A stretch of DNA of 64,000 nt from CAWBRT01 sp963791145 (GTDB taxonomy: Bacteria; Acidobacteriota; Terriglobia; Terriglobales; Acidobacteriaceae), in contig CAWBRT010000011.1 in NCBI GenBank assembly GCA_963791145.1, positions 310,001-374,000 on the forward strand. The letters run 5' to 3'. The notes below the pieces were generated by a model that saw only the letters and a list, made by a program, of their open reading frames with translations, was not told the DNA's origin and ran no database searches. Both the position numbers and the translations under genes were made by a program. Positions within the stretch are counted from its first letter, which is position 1. Each line of letters starts with the position of its first letter. Below, one piece after another: positions 1 through 10,859 of this stretch.

Positions 1-916
1 CGCATCCGCCACCCCCGGCGCCGCAGACTTTGGCGGCGCGTCCGCCATTGCGCCCGGCGATCCGAATCAGGCGATCGATCAACGGGGTTGAAATGCCCGG
101 CGCGTTCGTCTTGCGCAGCTTCCATTCTTCGCCCAGCAGCCGCTCGATCTCGCGCCAGTCGCGGGCACGGAGTGCGGTAGCCATGGCTTGGGCGATTTCG
201 ACGATGCGATCAAAGTTGCGGCGCACCCGCCGGCTGCCGTCGATGTGCGCCTTGAAGACCTCCCAGTTGTTGATTCCCGACTGGCGCGGAGCACCGGTGT
301 ACGCCAGCACCACACGCCTCTCCAGCTCCGCGGCAGGGACTGCCAGCTCTTCGCGATGAATGCCGTCGGGCTCCAGATGCAGCGCGCTGACGCCTCCGTA
401 AAGCGCGGGGTAATAATCCTGGCAGCCGGTAGGGACGCCGATGAGCTGGGCTTCGACGTTCTGCGCGATCTCGCGGATGGCTTCATGCGTGACCCTGCGG
501 CCAACATAGCGGGCCAGGGCAGCCGTAGCGGCGATCATCAGCGCCGAGGAGCCGGAGATGCCCGCCCCGGCCGGGGCAGCCGAATGGGTTTCCAGCAGTA
601 ATCCGCCACGGGGCTGGAAGAAGCGCACGAGGTGCGCGGCCAGCGCGTGCCGCGGTCGGCGCGCCGCAGCCAAGGCCTCGAAGTTTGCGAAATGGTCTTC
701 CCGCCCGGTGTCGAGCGAATGCAGGTGAATCTGCGCAGAGCGAACCGGAGTGATGCGGCAACTGGTCTGGATGTCGACCGCCACGTTGACGGTTATCGCG
801 CCCGGGTGGAAAAGATACAGCGGCCAGATATCGACTGTGCCGCCTGCCAGGTCGACCCGGCAGGGAGCCTTGGCCATCACACCGGAGTTTTGCGGCTTGC
901 GCACGGCACGCTGCAT
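1..916 (-). CDS. GHMP-family sugar kinase, 3' end outside the window
   Basis: Reading frame open from an ATG at 916 to the window edge, so the C-terminus is missing. The N-terminus reads KAPCRVDLAGGTVDIWPLY, the substrate-binding start of GHMP kinases. The ATP-binding motif 2 follows as PAGAGISGSSALM near residue 105, and the C-terminal glycine motif KVCGAGGGGC sits at the edge. The 'DLAGGTVDIWPLY' form resembles D-glycero-D-manno-heptose 7-phosphate kinases and their relatives, so a sugar-phosphate kinase in surface polysaccharide synthesis is likely but the substrate is not proven. It diverges from the ybaK-like gene with 42 bp between the starts. Confidence 0.8.
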   Translation of the reverse strand, partial: MQRAVRKPQNSGVMAKAPCRVDLAGGTVDIWPLYLFHPGAITVNVAVDIQTSCRITPVRSAQIHLHSLDTGREDHFANFEALAAARRPRHALAAHLVRFFQPRGGLLLETHSAAPAGAGISGSSALMIAATAALARYVGRRVTHEAIREIAQNVEAQLIGVPTGCQDYYPALYGGVSALHLEPDGIHREELAVPAAELERRVVLAYTGAPRQSGINNWEVFKAHIDGSRRVRRNFDRIVEIAQAMATALRARDWREIERLLGEEWKLRKTNAPGISTPLIDRLIRIAGRNGGRAAKVCGAGGGGC

Positions 917-958
917 AGGATTGTTTTACCATGCAATGACAAGAAAGAAGTGGAGATC

Positions 959-1447
959 ATGGCAGAACAGCAACAGCAGGTACGGGAAAGCGCGGCGCGA
1001 GTGCAACAGGCACTCTCGGCTCTGGGGATCACGGCGGTGGTTCGCGAGATGCCGGCCACCACCCGGACGGCGAAGGAGGCGGCCGAGAGCGTTGGCTGCC
1101 AGGTTGGGCAGATCGCCAAATCTTTGATCTTTCGCGGCGCCCGCACCGGACGCGCCGTGCTGATCATCGCCAGTGGCAGCAACCGGGTAAACGAGAAGGC
1201 CATGGCGGCTATCGTCGGCGAGCCTATCGAGCGCGCCACGCCGGAGTTCGTGCGCGAGGCTACCGGCTTCGCCATCGGCGGCGTTCCGCCACTGGGCCAC
1301 AAAGCTGCAATAGCTACGTGGTTTGATCAGGCGCTGCTCGGCTACGAACGCATCTGGGCGGCAGCCGGAACTCCGTTTGCGGTTTTCGAAATCGCCCCGC
1401 AGGAGCTTCTGCGCGCCACCGGAGCGACGGTAGTGAAGTGCAGTTGA
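959..1447 (+). CDS. YbaK/EbsC-type aminoacyl-tRNA deacylase
   Basis: 162-aa single-domain protein of the YbaK/ProX editing family, which hydrolyses mischarged aminoacyl-tRNA in trans. The family pattern is visible: an N-terminal helix, TAKEAAESVGCQVGQIAKSLIF (conserved lysine region), then VLIIASGSNRVNEKAM and the GFAIGGVPPLGH loop that closes the active site. The ATG at 959 is preceded by a GTGGAG-like ribosome site. An upstream in-frame extension to 632 overlaps the divergent kinase and is not credible. Which tRNA it edits cannot be told from sequence alone. Confidence 0.88.
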   Translation: MAEQQQQVRESAARVQQALSALGITAVVREMPATTRTAKEAAESVGCQVGQIAKSLIFRGARTGRAVLIIASGSNRVNEKAMAAIVGEPIERATPEFVREATGFAIGGVPPLGHKAAIATWFDQALLGYERIWAAAGTPFAVFEIAPQELLRATGATVVKCS

Positions 1448-1496
1448 GCGAATCGTTTCTCAACCCAGTAATTCAAAAACGTGACTCCGCGCCGAA

Positions 1497-2042
1497 TTAT
1501 GGCCTATTGCCTGGCGGCGGTTGCATTGCCGGCCTTGGCGGAGCGGAGGACCGAGCCTTGGCTCGCTGCAGGCTTTGCAGTTTTCGCCACTGCTCGAGGG
1601 TAAGAACGTGGCGCGGAGCGGCGGCCATCTCGCCAACATCCTGAACCAGTTTTCCGGCGACAGCCGCCAGATTGTTGATTTGCTGCTTATAGGCCGCGTC
1701 GTCCAGTTGATCGGCATCGAGGAGGGCTGACAATCGGGCGAGCGCCTTCAACCCATCGGCGCCGCCATCGATGAGCAACAATTGTTGTGCCAGTGCCGCA
1801 GCTTGCAATTGCTTCCGCTGCGCGTCGGTGAGGCGCAGCTCAGCCGCGATTGCCGGATCGTTCCAGAACTGGTCGAAGAGTCCCGCCGGTGGATTGAAGC
1901 CGCCCGGGAACGGAAACCCAGGAACAGCGGGCCCCGCAGATGCTGCCGGTGGACGTGCTTGCGGCGCACTGTTTGCATCCATCTGCGCTATCGTTACCAC
2001 GGGCAAAATCAAAAACATGGCGATGACTAAGGCAGGTTTCAT
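1497..2042 (-). CDS. Exported Spy/CpxP-like hypothetical protein
   Basis: 181 aa with a clear signal peptide (MKPALVIAMFLILPVVTIAQ), then a Pro/Ala/Gly-rich linker to about residue 50. The helical core includes LRLTDAQRKQLQAAALAQQ, a repeat also seen as VLTLEQWRKLQSL near the C-terminus. 'LT..Q..KL' repeats after a signal peptide resemble periplasmic Spy/CpxP-like (LTXXQ) proteins that sense or chaperone in the envelope. The assignment rests on this pattern only. It is convergent with the deacylase gene and follows the TlpA-like gene on the same strand. Confidence 0.55.
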   Translation of the reverse strand: MKPALVIAMFLILPVVTIAQMDANSAPQARPPAASAGPAVPGFPFPGGFNPPAGLFDQFWNDPAIAAELRLTDAQRKQLQAAALAQQLLLIDGGADGLKALARLSALLDADQLDDAAYKQQINNLAAVAGKLVQDVGEMAAAPRHVLTLEQWRKLQSLQRAKARSSAPPRPAMQPPPGNRP

Positions 2043-2190
2043 TCATCTCTCCACATTCAAGCAAACTGCCCTGCCCTGGCGTCGAACTCCGAGAAGCCTT
2101 TGCTGAAAGTGCCACAGCAATCCAAAGCTGCATGGCCTTATCGCAAAAGAGATTCCCGGCGACGCTAAGGGTGGATCACCCTCCAACGAG

Positions 2191-2694
2191 TTACTCCGTT
2201 CCCAATCCCGCACGGCGCAGCAGCGCCCGGAGAGCGCGCTCGCCTGCGGCTCCTCGCTGCTTACCGGCGACATTTCCGTCGCGGTCGATCACCACGTAGA
2301 TGGGAAAGGCGTTGGCCGCATACATCGCGGCGAGATTCGTATCCTCGGCAAGGACGATTCGGCAGGAACGGGGTCGTTCCGCGAGATACTTCTTGACCGT
2401 CTTCTTCGATTCGCCCACGTCGACTGCGAGGACTATCAGACCCTTGTCGGCAAATTCCCGGTCGAGCTTGTCCACAATGGACTGCTCGCCCCGGCAATAA
2501 GGACACCAAGTCGTCCAGAACTGCAAGAGCACGACATGGCCTTTCACGGAATCGTTCGTGAACATCTCCCCGTTGAGTGTTTTCGCCCTGAACCGGGGCG
2601 CAGGTTCGTCTGCCCTCGGACTCGCGACGGCGCAGAACGCGACAAAGGTTGTAACGCACAACAGTATCAGTGCTATGTTGCGCCGGGTGAACAT
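2191..2694 (-). CDS. TlpA-like thioredoxin-fold protein
   Basis: 167 aa. An N-terminal hydrophobic segment (about residues 7-25) acts as signal or anchor. It is followed by a thioredoxin fold with the redox motif WCPYC near residue 67 and the cis-proline region FPIYVVIDRDG. Motif and layout match extracytoplasmic TlpA/ResA-type thiol-disulfide oxidoreductases, used in cytochrome c maturation or reduction of exported cysteines. The start at 2694 has a perfect GGAGGT site 5 bases upstream; a longer frame to 2754 lacks one. The YpdA-like reductase lies just upstream on the same strand. Confidence 0.82.
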   Translation of the reverse strand: MFTRRNIALILLCVTTFVAFCAVASPRADEPAPRFRAKTLNGEMFTNDSVKGHVVLLQFWTTWCPYCRGEQSIVDKLDREFADKGLIVLAVDVGESKKTVKKYLAERPRSCRIVLAEDTNLAAMYAANAFPIYVVIDRDGNVAGKQRGAAGERALRALLRRAGLGTE

Positions 2695-2757
2695 GCTGAC
2701 CTCCGGTGAACAGATAACAGATTGCACGCCAGCAACCCACATACTACGAAACAACGT

Positions 2758-3757
2758 TTAAGAGCGCGTAACAGGCAGCCGCTTCTTCAGGTCGCGCGCG
2801 ATCTGGACGCCGTGGAAGCGTCCGTTCTCGATGAAGATTTCATTCGTCCGCTTGCCGGCAACAATCACTCCCGCCAGATAGATGCCGGGAACATTGCTCT
2901 CGAGCGTCTCCGGATTGACCACCGGGGTGCAGTCTTCCGCCAGCGTGACGCCCAGGCTGGTGATGAACTTGAAGTCGGGATGGTAACCGGTCATGGCCAG
3001 CACGAAGTCATTGGGCAGGCGCACCTCGCCCTCGGGCGTGAGCAGCACAACGGAATCGGCCGCAATCTCTTTCAGGCAAGAATTAAAGTAAGCCTTTATC
3101 TCTCCGTTTTTAATCCGATTCTCGATATCCGGTTTGATCCAGTATTTGACATGGCTGTGGATGCCGGGACCGCGATGGACCAAGGTGACGCGTGCCGCTG
3201 TGGCGCCAGAGTTCGAGAGCGGCGATGGCCGCCGAGTTCTTGGCCCCGACCACCACCACGTCCGACTGGTAGTACGGGTGCGGCTCGCGATAGTAGTGCG
3301 AGACCTTGGGGAGATCTTCGCCTGGAACATTCAGGTAATTCGGGAGGTCGTAGTAGCCGGAGGCCAGGATCAGCTTACGGGCGTGGTACTGGCGCAGGCG
3401 TCCCAGCAGGTCGGTGGTCTGCAGCTCGAAGCGGCCGTCGCTGCCCTCGACCTGGCGAACCGTCTCATACTGGAATACTTCCAGCTTGTAGTGGTCGGCA
3501 ACCTTGCGGTAGTACTCCAGCGCCTCCTGCCGGGTCGGCTTGGCGTTCGGGCTGGGAAACGGAATGTCACCAATTTCCAGCAACTCGGAAGTGGTGAAGA
3601 AGGTCATGTTGGTCGGGTAGTGATAAAGGGAGTTGACCACGCAGCCCTTGTCGATGTTGCAGACCCGAAAGCCAGCGCGCTTGGCGTCGATGGCACATGC
3701 CAGCCCGGTGGGACCGGCGCCGATCACCACAACGTCGTAATTTCCCCGCGTTTCCAT
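2758..3757 (-). CDS. YpdA-family FAD/NAD(P)H reductase, one frame break
   Basis: N-terminal frame (3757 to about 3195): Rossmann FAD motif VVIGAGPTGLACAIDA, then NSLYHYPTNMTFF and a second nucleotide-binding motif VVVVGAKNSAAIAALELWR. C-terminal frame: RVTLVHRG, DFVLAMTGYHPD and GIYLAGVIVAGKRTNEIFIENGR, typical of YpdA-type putative bacillithiol-disulfide reductases. The halves join perfectly if one base is removed at about 3195 (HS-G/TRH becomes HSARVTLVHRG). I read this as one functional gene with a consensus error. YpdA recycles oxidised bacillithiol in Firmicutes; the thiol used here is unknown. Confidence 0.8.
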
Positions 3758-3796
3758 AACCCTATTTTACAAAGCATCCGACCAGCCGTGCGGCGG

Positions 3797-3802
3797 TATA
3801 AT
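3797..3802 (+). promoter_or_regulatory. -10 box upstream of fumC
   Basis: Perfect TATAAT in an otherwise GC-rich spacer between the divergent YpdA-like gene and fumC. No good -35 is seen at 17 bp; a TTTACA lies 25 bp upstream, too far to pair. It is the most likely start region for fumC, giving a leader of about 150 nt. Confidence 0.45.
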
Positions 3803-3962
3803 GGCGGGCGATCGTTTTCCTAAGGCATTCTAAGTCGTAGCGGTTTCCGGGCTGCGGCCGGCCTGCAAATGGCGGACGCCGTCCCTCCAACAGGTGCGCA
3901 CAGGGCACCTGCGGCCCCGGGGCATAAGACAGCATTCATATCGAATTCAACAGGAGTGAATC

Positions 3963-5365
<1,403 letters not shown>

Positions 5366-5636
5366 CGAATGCAAACTAAAGGTGCCCCATGTTTGCACGT
5401 AGGCCCATCCGCCCTCGGCTGGGCAGGTGCGCGTAGCGCACCTGCTGAACAAACAGCGGGTTGCCAGTCGCGCTAACGCGCGTCTGGCACGTACAGCCGG
5501 GGTCGACTGTACCTACGCAGAAAAGAACTGCCTCTCATTAGCTCGCCTTCGGCTCCGCAGATATGGCCCCTAATATGAAGCGCGCTCAATGAGCGCGCTT
5601 TTCAATCTGCAATCTACAATCTGCAATCATAAATCG
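5366..5636. other. Intergenic space with hairpins between fumC and fabH
   Basis: No ORF of note. It contains several short palindromes (CAGGTGCGCG-TA-GCGCACCTG near 5427-5446, and CGCGCTAACGCGCG near 5473), a terminator-like hairpin at 5578-5601, and one-sided heptad repeats of the AATCTGC type at 5604-5636. Confidence 0.6.
5578..5603. terminator. Terminator-like hairpin between convergent fumC and fabH
   Basis: Perfect 10-bp stem AGCGCGCTCA/TGAGCGCGCT with almost no loop, followed by TTTT on the plus strand. It lies 35 bp past the fabH stop and about 210 bp past fumC, so it could serve both converging transcripts. Confidence 0.55.
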
Positions 5637-6629
5637 CTAGATGGCCCACTTGATCAGCGTGGCGCCGCTGGTGAAGCCAGCTCCGACAGCCGCCAGCAAC
5701 AGCGTATCGCCTTTCTTCAGCTTCTTCTCGTCGATGGCCGTGGTCATGGCCAGCGGAATAGTTCCGGCCGTGGTATTGCCGTACTGCTCGATATTGATGA
5801 TTACCTTGTCCTGCGCCATCTTCAGCCGGTCAGCGGTGGCGCAGATGATGCGTTTGTTGGCCTGGTGGGCGATGAAGCAATCCACGTCCGCGCCGGTCAG
5901 GCCATTGTTGTGAAGAACCCGTTCGGTCATCTCCGCCATTTTCTTGACGGCGTATTTGAAGACCTGCTGCCCGTCCTGATGGACGTAGTGCATCTTGTCA
6001 TCAACCGTCTTGTGCGAGGCGGGATTGAGGCTCCCGCCGCCGGGCATGTAGAGAAACTGCCCGCCGAAGCCTTCTATCTGATGAACGAAGTCGATGATCC
6101 CGTACTCTTCGTCGTCAGTCGACGGCTCCAGCAGTACCGCGCCGGCGCCGTCGCCGAAGATGATGCAGGTGGCGCGGTCGGTGTAATCGATCATCGACGA
6201 GTTGACGTCGGCGCCGATCACCAGCACCTTCTTGTGCGCGCCACTCTCGATCATCTTGGCTCCGGCCGTCAAGGCGTACAGGAATCCGGAGCAGCCGGCC
6301 GACAGGTCAAAACCCCACGCCTTAGGCAGCTTCAGCTTGTGCTGCACCAGGCAGGCGGTGGAAGGGTACATCATGTCCGGCGTAACCGTGCCCACCACGA
6401 TTGCCTCCACGTCGTCGATCCTGGCCCCATAGCGCTTGACCAGGTTCTCCACCGCGCCCATTGCCAGATCGCTGGCCGCCACTCCCTTTTCCACCAGGTG
6501 GCGCTCGCGTATGCCGGTCCGCTCCAGGATCCACTCGTTGGTGGTGTCGATCATCTTCTCCAGGTCGAAATTGGTGAGCAGCCGGGGCGGAACATAGCCT
6601 CCGACGGCGCTGATCTTGGCGCGCTTCAT
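5637..6629 (-). CDS. fabH: 3-oxoacyl-ACP synthase III (KAS III)
   Basis: Condenses acetyl-CoA with malonyl-ACP to start fatty acid synthesis. 330 aa from the ATG at 6629 (MKRAKISAVGGYVPPRLLTN). The catalytic triad is visible: Cys in DLSAGCSGFLYAL, His in FIAHQANKRI and Asn in EQYGNTTAGTIP, plus the C-terminal glycine-rich loop AVGAGFTSGATLI. An upstream in-frame ATG at 6662 would add 11 residues and is less like family N-termini. The frame is intact. The SRP RNA gene lies upstream on the same strand. Confidence 0.93.
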   Translation of the reverse strand: MKRAKISAVGGYVPPRLLTNFDLEKMIDTTNEWILERTGIRERHLVEKGVAASDLAMGAVENLVKRYGARIDDVEAIVVGTVTPDMMYPSTACLVQHKLKLPKAWGFDLSAGCSGFLYALTAGAKMIESGAHKKVLVIGADVNSSMIDYTDRATCIIFGDGAGAVLLEPSTDDEEYGIIDFVHQIEGFGGQFLYMPGGGSLNPASHKTVDDKMHYVHQDGQQVFKYAVKKMAEMTERVLHNNGLTGADVDCFIAHQANKRIICATADRLKMAQDKVIINIEQYGNTTAGTIPLAMTTAIDEKKLKKGDTLLLAAVGAGFTSGATLIKWAI

Positions 6630-6817
6630 TGTGTTCAACGTGGTTCTCCGAAGAAACACCAATTGTTACCGATCACCAGCGGCCTTGTAAATGAGAGAGT
6701 GAGAGCTGCCCCCGGAGTTACAGCGGACTGCGCAAAATGCGCGTCGAGCAGCAAACAATAAACAACGAAGCAGGTGCGGCGGCGAACTCCGAACAACCTG
6801 AAAGACACCGAAAAAAA

Positions 6818-6931
6818 GAGCCGGACACCGGTTACCCACTGCACACGCACGAGCCCGTTACCGTTGCTTCCTTCCGGACCTGGCGGGGTTGGCGGGATTG
6901 CGTCGCGCGGGACCGATGCCCGACCTCGCTA
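6818..6931 (-). ncRNA. ffs: Small bacterial signal recognition particle RNA (4.5S type)
   Basis: The minus strand contains the hallmark apical loop of SRP RNA, CCAGGTCCGGAAGGAAGCAA, near 6866-6890. The 5' segment GAGGTCGGGCATCGGT pairs with the 3' segment ACCGGTGTCCGGCTC to close a single long hairpin of about 113 nt. A GATAAAAT -10-like box lies just upstream (about 6931-6940) and a run of seven T follows the 3' end, as expected for an independent unit. The product pairs with Ffh for co-translational targeting; ftsY is present at 19.1 kb. Confidence 0.88.
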
Positions 6932-7086
6932 ATTTTATCATCGCCGGGAGGAGAGATCAGGGATGAGTTTCGGCGGGCCGGCACTTTGGTTCTTGAGCAG
7001 CTGCCGCCTGGGGCTTTCCTTTTGCTCACGAATCGCCAACAATAGTTACTGGCGCATCCTCGACATGCGGGGGTTCGCTTTGAACC

Positions 7087-9270
7087 ATGGCGGAGCAGAG
7101 CCTCAATACGGCGGCGGACCAGGAGATATTCCCGCGGATCGACCGTTTGTGCCAGCTCGCGCTGGTGCTGTTGCTGGCCACCGGGCTGTTCACGCTGGTC
7201 GGCACCGGCAAACTTGATTTTTTCAGCATTGTCGTTGCCACGGCTGCCCTGGCGTTACGCGCGGCCATGCTGCTGCGCGGGAAGAACTGGACGATTCCGG
7301 CCCGCTGGACCTCGCTGCTCGGTGTGCTCTACTTCCTGATCTTCCTGGTTGATTGCCTGTTCATCTCCCGCAGCTTTGTAAATGCCGCCATCCACCTGGT
7401 GCTCTTTGGCATGGTGGTAAAGCTGTTCTCGGTGGAGCGCGACCGCGACCTGCTCTACCTGGGGGTGCTCGCTTTCCTGGAGGTTCTATCGGCGGCGGTG
7501 CTGACGGTTGAGACCAGTTTCCTGACGGCGTTCGTGCTCTTCGTGGTGATCAGCATCGGCACGTTCATCATCCTGGAGATTCGCCGCTCGATCGTCGCCA
7601 GCCAGCGCAGCGGAGTTCTTCAGTCTCACACGGCCGCGCACTGGCGCCAGCTCTACCGCGCGCTGGCCGGCATTACCATCGCCCAGGCGCTGGGGATCGC
7701 GCTCTGCGGGACCCTCATCTTTTTCGCCCTGCCGCGACTCTCGGGCGGATACCTGGGCGACCTCGCTCAGCAGAGCGAGCTGATGACCGGCTTCGGAGAA
7801 CGCGTCCGGCTGGGACAGATCGGCCGCATCCAGCAGTCCTCGCAGGTCGTGATGCACGTGCGCTTCGACGGCGCTGCTCCCAAGGAGATACGGCTGCGCG
7901 GCGCCGCCTTGGCCAGCTTCGACGGGCAGAACTGGAGCAGCAGTCCGCACTCGCTGACGGCGCCTCTGGGAATCTCCGAGGCGTTCTTTCACCCCCTGGA
8001 GAATCCGGCGCTGCGCGGCTTCGCCACCGCCCGCAACTCGCGGCTGGTGCAGTATCGGGTGCTGTTGGAACCGATCGGCGCCAACGTCGTTTTCGTGATC
8101 CCCACGCCCCGGGCCCTGTTTGGCAACGCGCGCCGAGTGCTGGAGAACTTCGATCAGATGGTCGAGACGCTCGACCCGGAACGCTTCCTCTCCAGCTACT
8201 CCGGCATCTCCGATATTGCGCAGCCGAGCCCGGCGGAGCTGCGCGAGGCGCGGGGCACTCTTCCCCGCTCCATGCCGGCGCGCTATTTCCAGCTGCCCGA
8301 CAAGCTGGACCCGCGCATCGCCCAACTGACAGCTGACATTACGCGCGATCACATGACGGTGTTCGACAAGGCGGAGGCGATTGAGCGTTACCTGTCCAAC
8401 AACTTCGGCTACACGCTGGAACTTCCGCGGCAGGTGCCGCGTGATCCCATCGCTAATTTCCTGTTCGAGCGCAAGCGCGGACACTGCGAGTACTTTGCCT
8501 CGGCCATGGCCGTCATGTTGCGCGAGGAAGGCATCGCCAGCCGGGTGGTCACCGGCTTTCGCGGCGGCGAGTTCAACGATCTGACCGGCAGCTACATCAT
8601 CCGCGCCCGCGACGCTCACGCCTGGGTGGAAGCCTATATTCCCGGCAAAGGCTGGGCGACCTTCGACCCTACGCCCATGAGCGGAGCGATTCCGGGACGC
8701 TGGAACAAGCTGCAACTGTACCTTGACGCCGCCAATGAATTCTGGCGCGACTGGGTGGTCAATTATGACTACGCTCACCAGCGCATTCTGACGGCCTCGA
8801 CCATCAGCAGCAGCCGCCGGGCCAGCGAGAAGGCCTGGTCGGTCTTTGCCGGCATCTACCCGCACCTGCTCGAGTGGGGACGCGCCCTGAGCCGCAGCAT
8901 CACACTCCACCCGCGCCGATACCAGGCGGTGGGACTCGCCCTCATGATGCTTGCCTTCTCCATCCCGCTGAGCATGCAGGCGGCACGCTGGATGCGGCGC
9001 AATGCCCTGCTCTCGCAACCCGGCCGCGACCCCAGGCACGCGGCCACGCTGCTCTACGAGCAGATGACGCGCACCACCGGCGGCCGCGGCTGGCGGCGTA
9101 AGCCAAACCAGACCCCTTCCGAGTTCGCTTCCGTCATCTCGCATCCGGCGCTGCGCGACGCGGTCGCCCGCTTCACCATGCATTACGAGCGCGCCCGCTA
9201 CGCCGACTCCGCCGAGGATGCCATCCTGCTGCCGGCATTGCTGCGGCAGGTGAAGAACGCGGCGCGGTAA
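7087..9270 (+). CDS. TgpA-like membrane transglutaminase (DUF3488 type)
   Basis: 727 aa. The N-terminal third holds about six hydrophobic helices (residues 20-215). An extracytoplasmic region follows, then a transglutaminase-like core: the catalytic Cys in RGHCEYFASAMAVMLR, His in RDAHAWVEAY and Asp in WATFDPTP. One more membrane helix near residue 620 and a short cytoplasmic tail complete the TgpA layout. In related bacteria such genes sit beside a MoxR ATPase and a DUF58 protein; neither is here, so this copy is solitary. The role is inferred to be periplasmic peptide crosslinking or proteolysis. Confidence 0.85.
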   Translation: MAEQSLNTAADQEIFPRIDRLCQLALVLLLATGLFTLVGTGKLDFFSIVVATAALALRAAMLLRGKNWTIPARWTSLLGVLYFLIFLVDCLFISRSFVNAAIHLVLFGMVVKLFSVERDRDLLYLGVLAFLEVLSAAVLTVETSFLTAFVLFVVISIGTFIILEIRRSIVASQRSGVLQSHTAAHWRQLYRALAGITIAQALGIALCGTLIFFALPRLSGGYLGDLAQQSELMTGFGERVRLGQIGRIQQSSQVVMHVRFDGAAPKEIRLRGAALASFDGQNWSSSPHSLTAPLGISEAFFHPLENPALRGFATARNSRLVQYRVLLEPIGANVVFVIPTPRALFGNARRVLENFDQMVETLDPERFLSSYSGISDIAQPSPAELREARGTLPRSMPARYFQLPDKLDPRIAQLTADITRDHMTVFDKAEAIERYLSNNFGYTLELPRQVPRDPIANFLFERKRGHCEYFASAMAVMLREEGIASRVVTGFRGGEFNDLTGSYIIRARDAHAWVEAYIPGKGWATFDPTPMSGAIPGRWNKLQLYLDAANEFWRDWVVNYDYAHQRILTASTISSSRRASEKAWSVFAGIYPHLLEWGRALSRSITLHPRRYQAVGLALMMLAFSIPLSMQAARWMRRNALLSQPGRDPRHAATLLYEQMTRTTGGRGWRRKPNQTPSEFASVISHPALRDAVARFTMHYERARYADSAEDAILLPALLRQVKNAAR

Positions 9271-9285
9271 CGTCGGTTCTTCGTT

Positions 9286-9360
<75 letters not shown>

Positions 9361-9459
9361 TGAGACTTGTTGCTTACTGCTCGAAGGGTACTGAGTTGAA
9401 TTTGGAAGATTTCAACCTCTGCAGAGACTACGGCTGCACGAACTGAGAGCAACGCGCCT

Positions 9460-9505
9460 CGCCGCGTAGCGGCAATGTTCGTTAGCCCAGCGCTTCAGGG
9501 CTGGG
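9460..9505 (+). repeat. REP-like palindromic element, copy 1
   Basis: CGCCGCGTAGCGGCAATGTT followed by TTAGCCCAGCGCTTCAGGGC. Near-identical to the minus strand at 28032-28075. Confidence 0.6.
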
Positions 9506-9640
9506 ATGGCGAAGTGAAAAGTGACGAGCCCCGTAGGGGCAGCGCACGATCCTCCCATAGACGCTCAAAACTACGCGCTAGTACCCCCGTTTGGCTGAAA
9601 CCCGCTTGCAGAGAAATCGTTTGCCGCCAACGCGAGCGTT

Positions 9641-10723
9641 TCACCGTCCCAGAAACGTCGCCAGCGCCTGGCGAAACTGCTCCGGCTTCTGAATGTGCGG
9701 TATGTGCCCGCAGCCGGGGACTTCGACCAGTTGCGAACCTTTGATCGCCGCCTGCGTCTTGCGCCCAAGCTCCGGATATTGGCCAGCCACGGCTTGCAAG
9801 CTTGCCGGCAAACGGTTCTTGCCGACCACCGTGCGGTCGGCCTGGCCGATGATGAGCAGCGTCGGACGGCAAATCTCTCCCAGCTCGTAAACTACCGGCT
9901 GCTCGTAAATCATCGCGTAGGTGAGCGCCGAGGACCAGGCTGCGCGCGGGAACTCTCCCGTATCGATCACCCATGCCTGATCCTGCACGTAGACTTCGTA
10001 CTCGGGTTTCCAGGCGCCGGGATAGTAACTTTTCTGATAGTCGCGCATCTTGTCGAGAGTTTGACCTAGCTCAACCGCGTACTGCTGCTCGAGCGGCGTG
10101 TAGGAAACCAGCTTGCGATAGTCTTCGAGCCCGATGGGATTTTCCAGCACCAGCTTTTCGACCGTGTCCGGATAGAGCAGCGTGAAGCGCACGGCGAGCA
10201 TGCCGCCCATCGAATGCCCGACCACCGATACCGTCTTGATGCCGAGGTGATCGAGCAGCGCCTTGGTGTTGGCGGCCATCTGATGGAAGCTGTAGTGGAT
10301 GTCCGGCCGGGAGGAAAATCCGAAACCTAACTGGTCTGGGGCGATCACGCGATAGCCGCGCTGGACGAGAAACTCGATGGTGGGCTCCCAGTAGAAGCCG
10401 GAAAAATTCTTCCCGTGCAGCAGAAGTACGGCCTTGCCGTTGGGAGCCGCCGTGGGAGCAACGTCGCGGTAAGCAATTCGCAGGTCCTGGCTCTCCACCT
10501 TCAACGAGAAATAACGCACCGGGTACTTGCCGGGCGGCGGCTGTAGCGACTGCGCGTGAACAGCCGCACCCGCGAGGAATAGCACGAGCACTGCAAGCAC
10601 GCTGGCGAGAGCTCCACATCCGCGCGGCATGAGGATCGCTGATTCCGGCCTACTCCATCGTTGGGAAAATCGGCGAATGCCGAGGCGCGTCGCAAGATAA
10701 ATACGGGCGAAATAGGCGTCCAT
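9641..10723 (-). CDS. Exported or anchored alpha/beta-fold hydrolase
   Basis: 360 aa from the ATG at 10723, chosen for AGGAG upstream. A strongly hydrophobic segment (ALASVLAVLVLFLAGAAVHA) near residues 38-57 implies export; a shorter start at 10630 would give a classical signal peptide. Alpha/beta-hydrolase core: oxyanion region LLLHGKNFSGFYWEP, nucleophile elbow GHSMGG, then IIGQADRTVVGK and the catalytic His in VPGCGHIPHIQKPE. Similar exported hydrolases act on esters or lactones; the substrate is unknown. It is divergent from rimO. Confidence 0.8.
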   Translation of the reverse strand: MDAYFARIYLATRLGIRRFSQRWSRPESAILMPRGCGALASVLAVLVLFLAGAAVHAQSLQPPPGKYPVRYFSLKVESQDLRIAYRDVAPTAAPNGKAVLLLHGKNFSGFYWEPTIEFLVQRGYRVIAPDQLGFGFSSRPDIHYSFHQMAANTKALLDHLGIKTVSVVGHSMGGMLAVRFTLLYPDTVEKLVLENPIGLEDYRKLVSYTPLEQQYAVELGQTLDKMRDYQKSYYPGAWKPEYEVYVQDQAWVIDTGEFPRAAWSSALTYAMIYEQPVVYELGEICRPTLLIIGQADRTVVGKNRLPASLQAVAGQYPELGRKTQAAIKGSQLVEVPGCGHIPHIQKPEQFRQALATFLGR

Positions 10724-10859
10724 TTTACTAGCTCCTTGCTGCACTTTCTTGAACATCTCTCGATGTCGTTCCGCGGGCGCGTGTCGCCCGAAGCCCCTAA
10801 CCCGGATCATACCTTCCCGAGGAACACAAGGCCGGGATGCTAAAATCGAAAGATCGGAA

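Noticed and set aside
632..958. N-terminal extension of the YbaK-like protein
   Set aside because: It lies antisense to the divergent kinase and has no family similarity; the ATG at 959 has a ribosome site.
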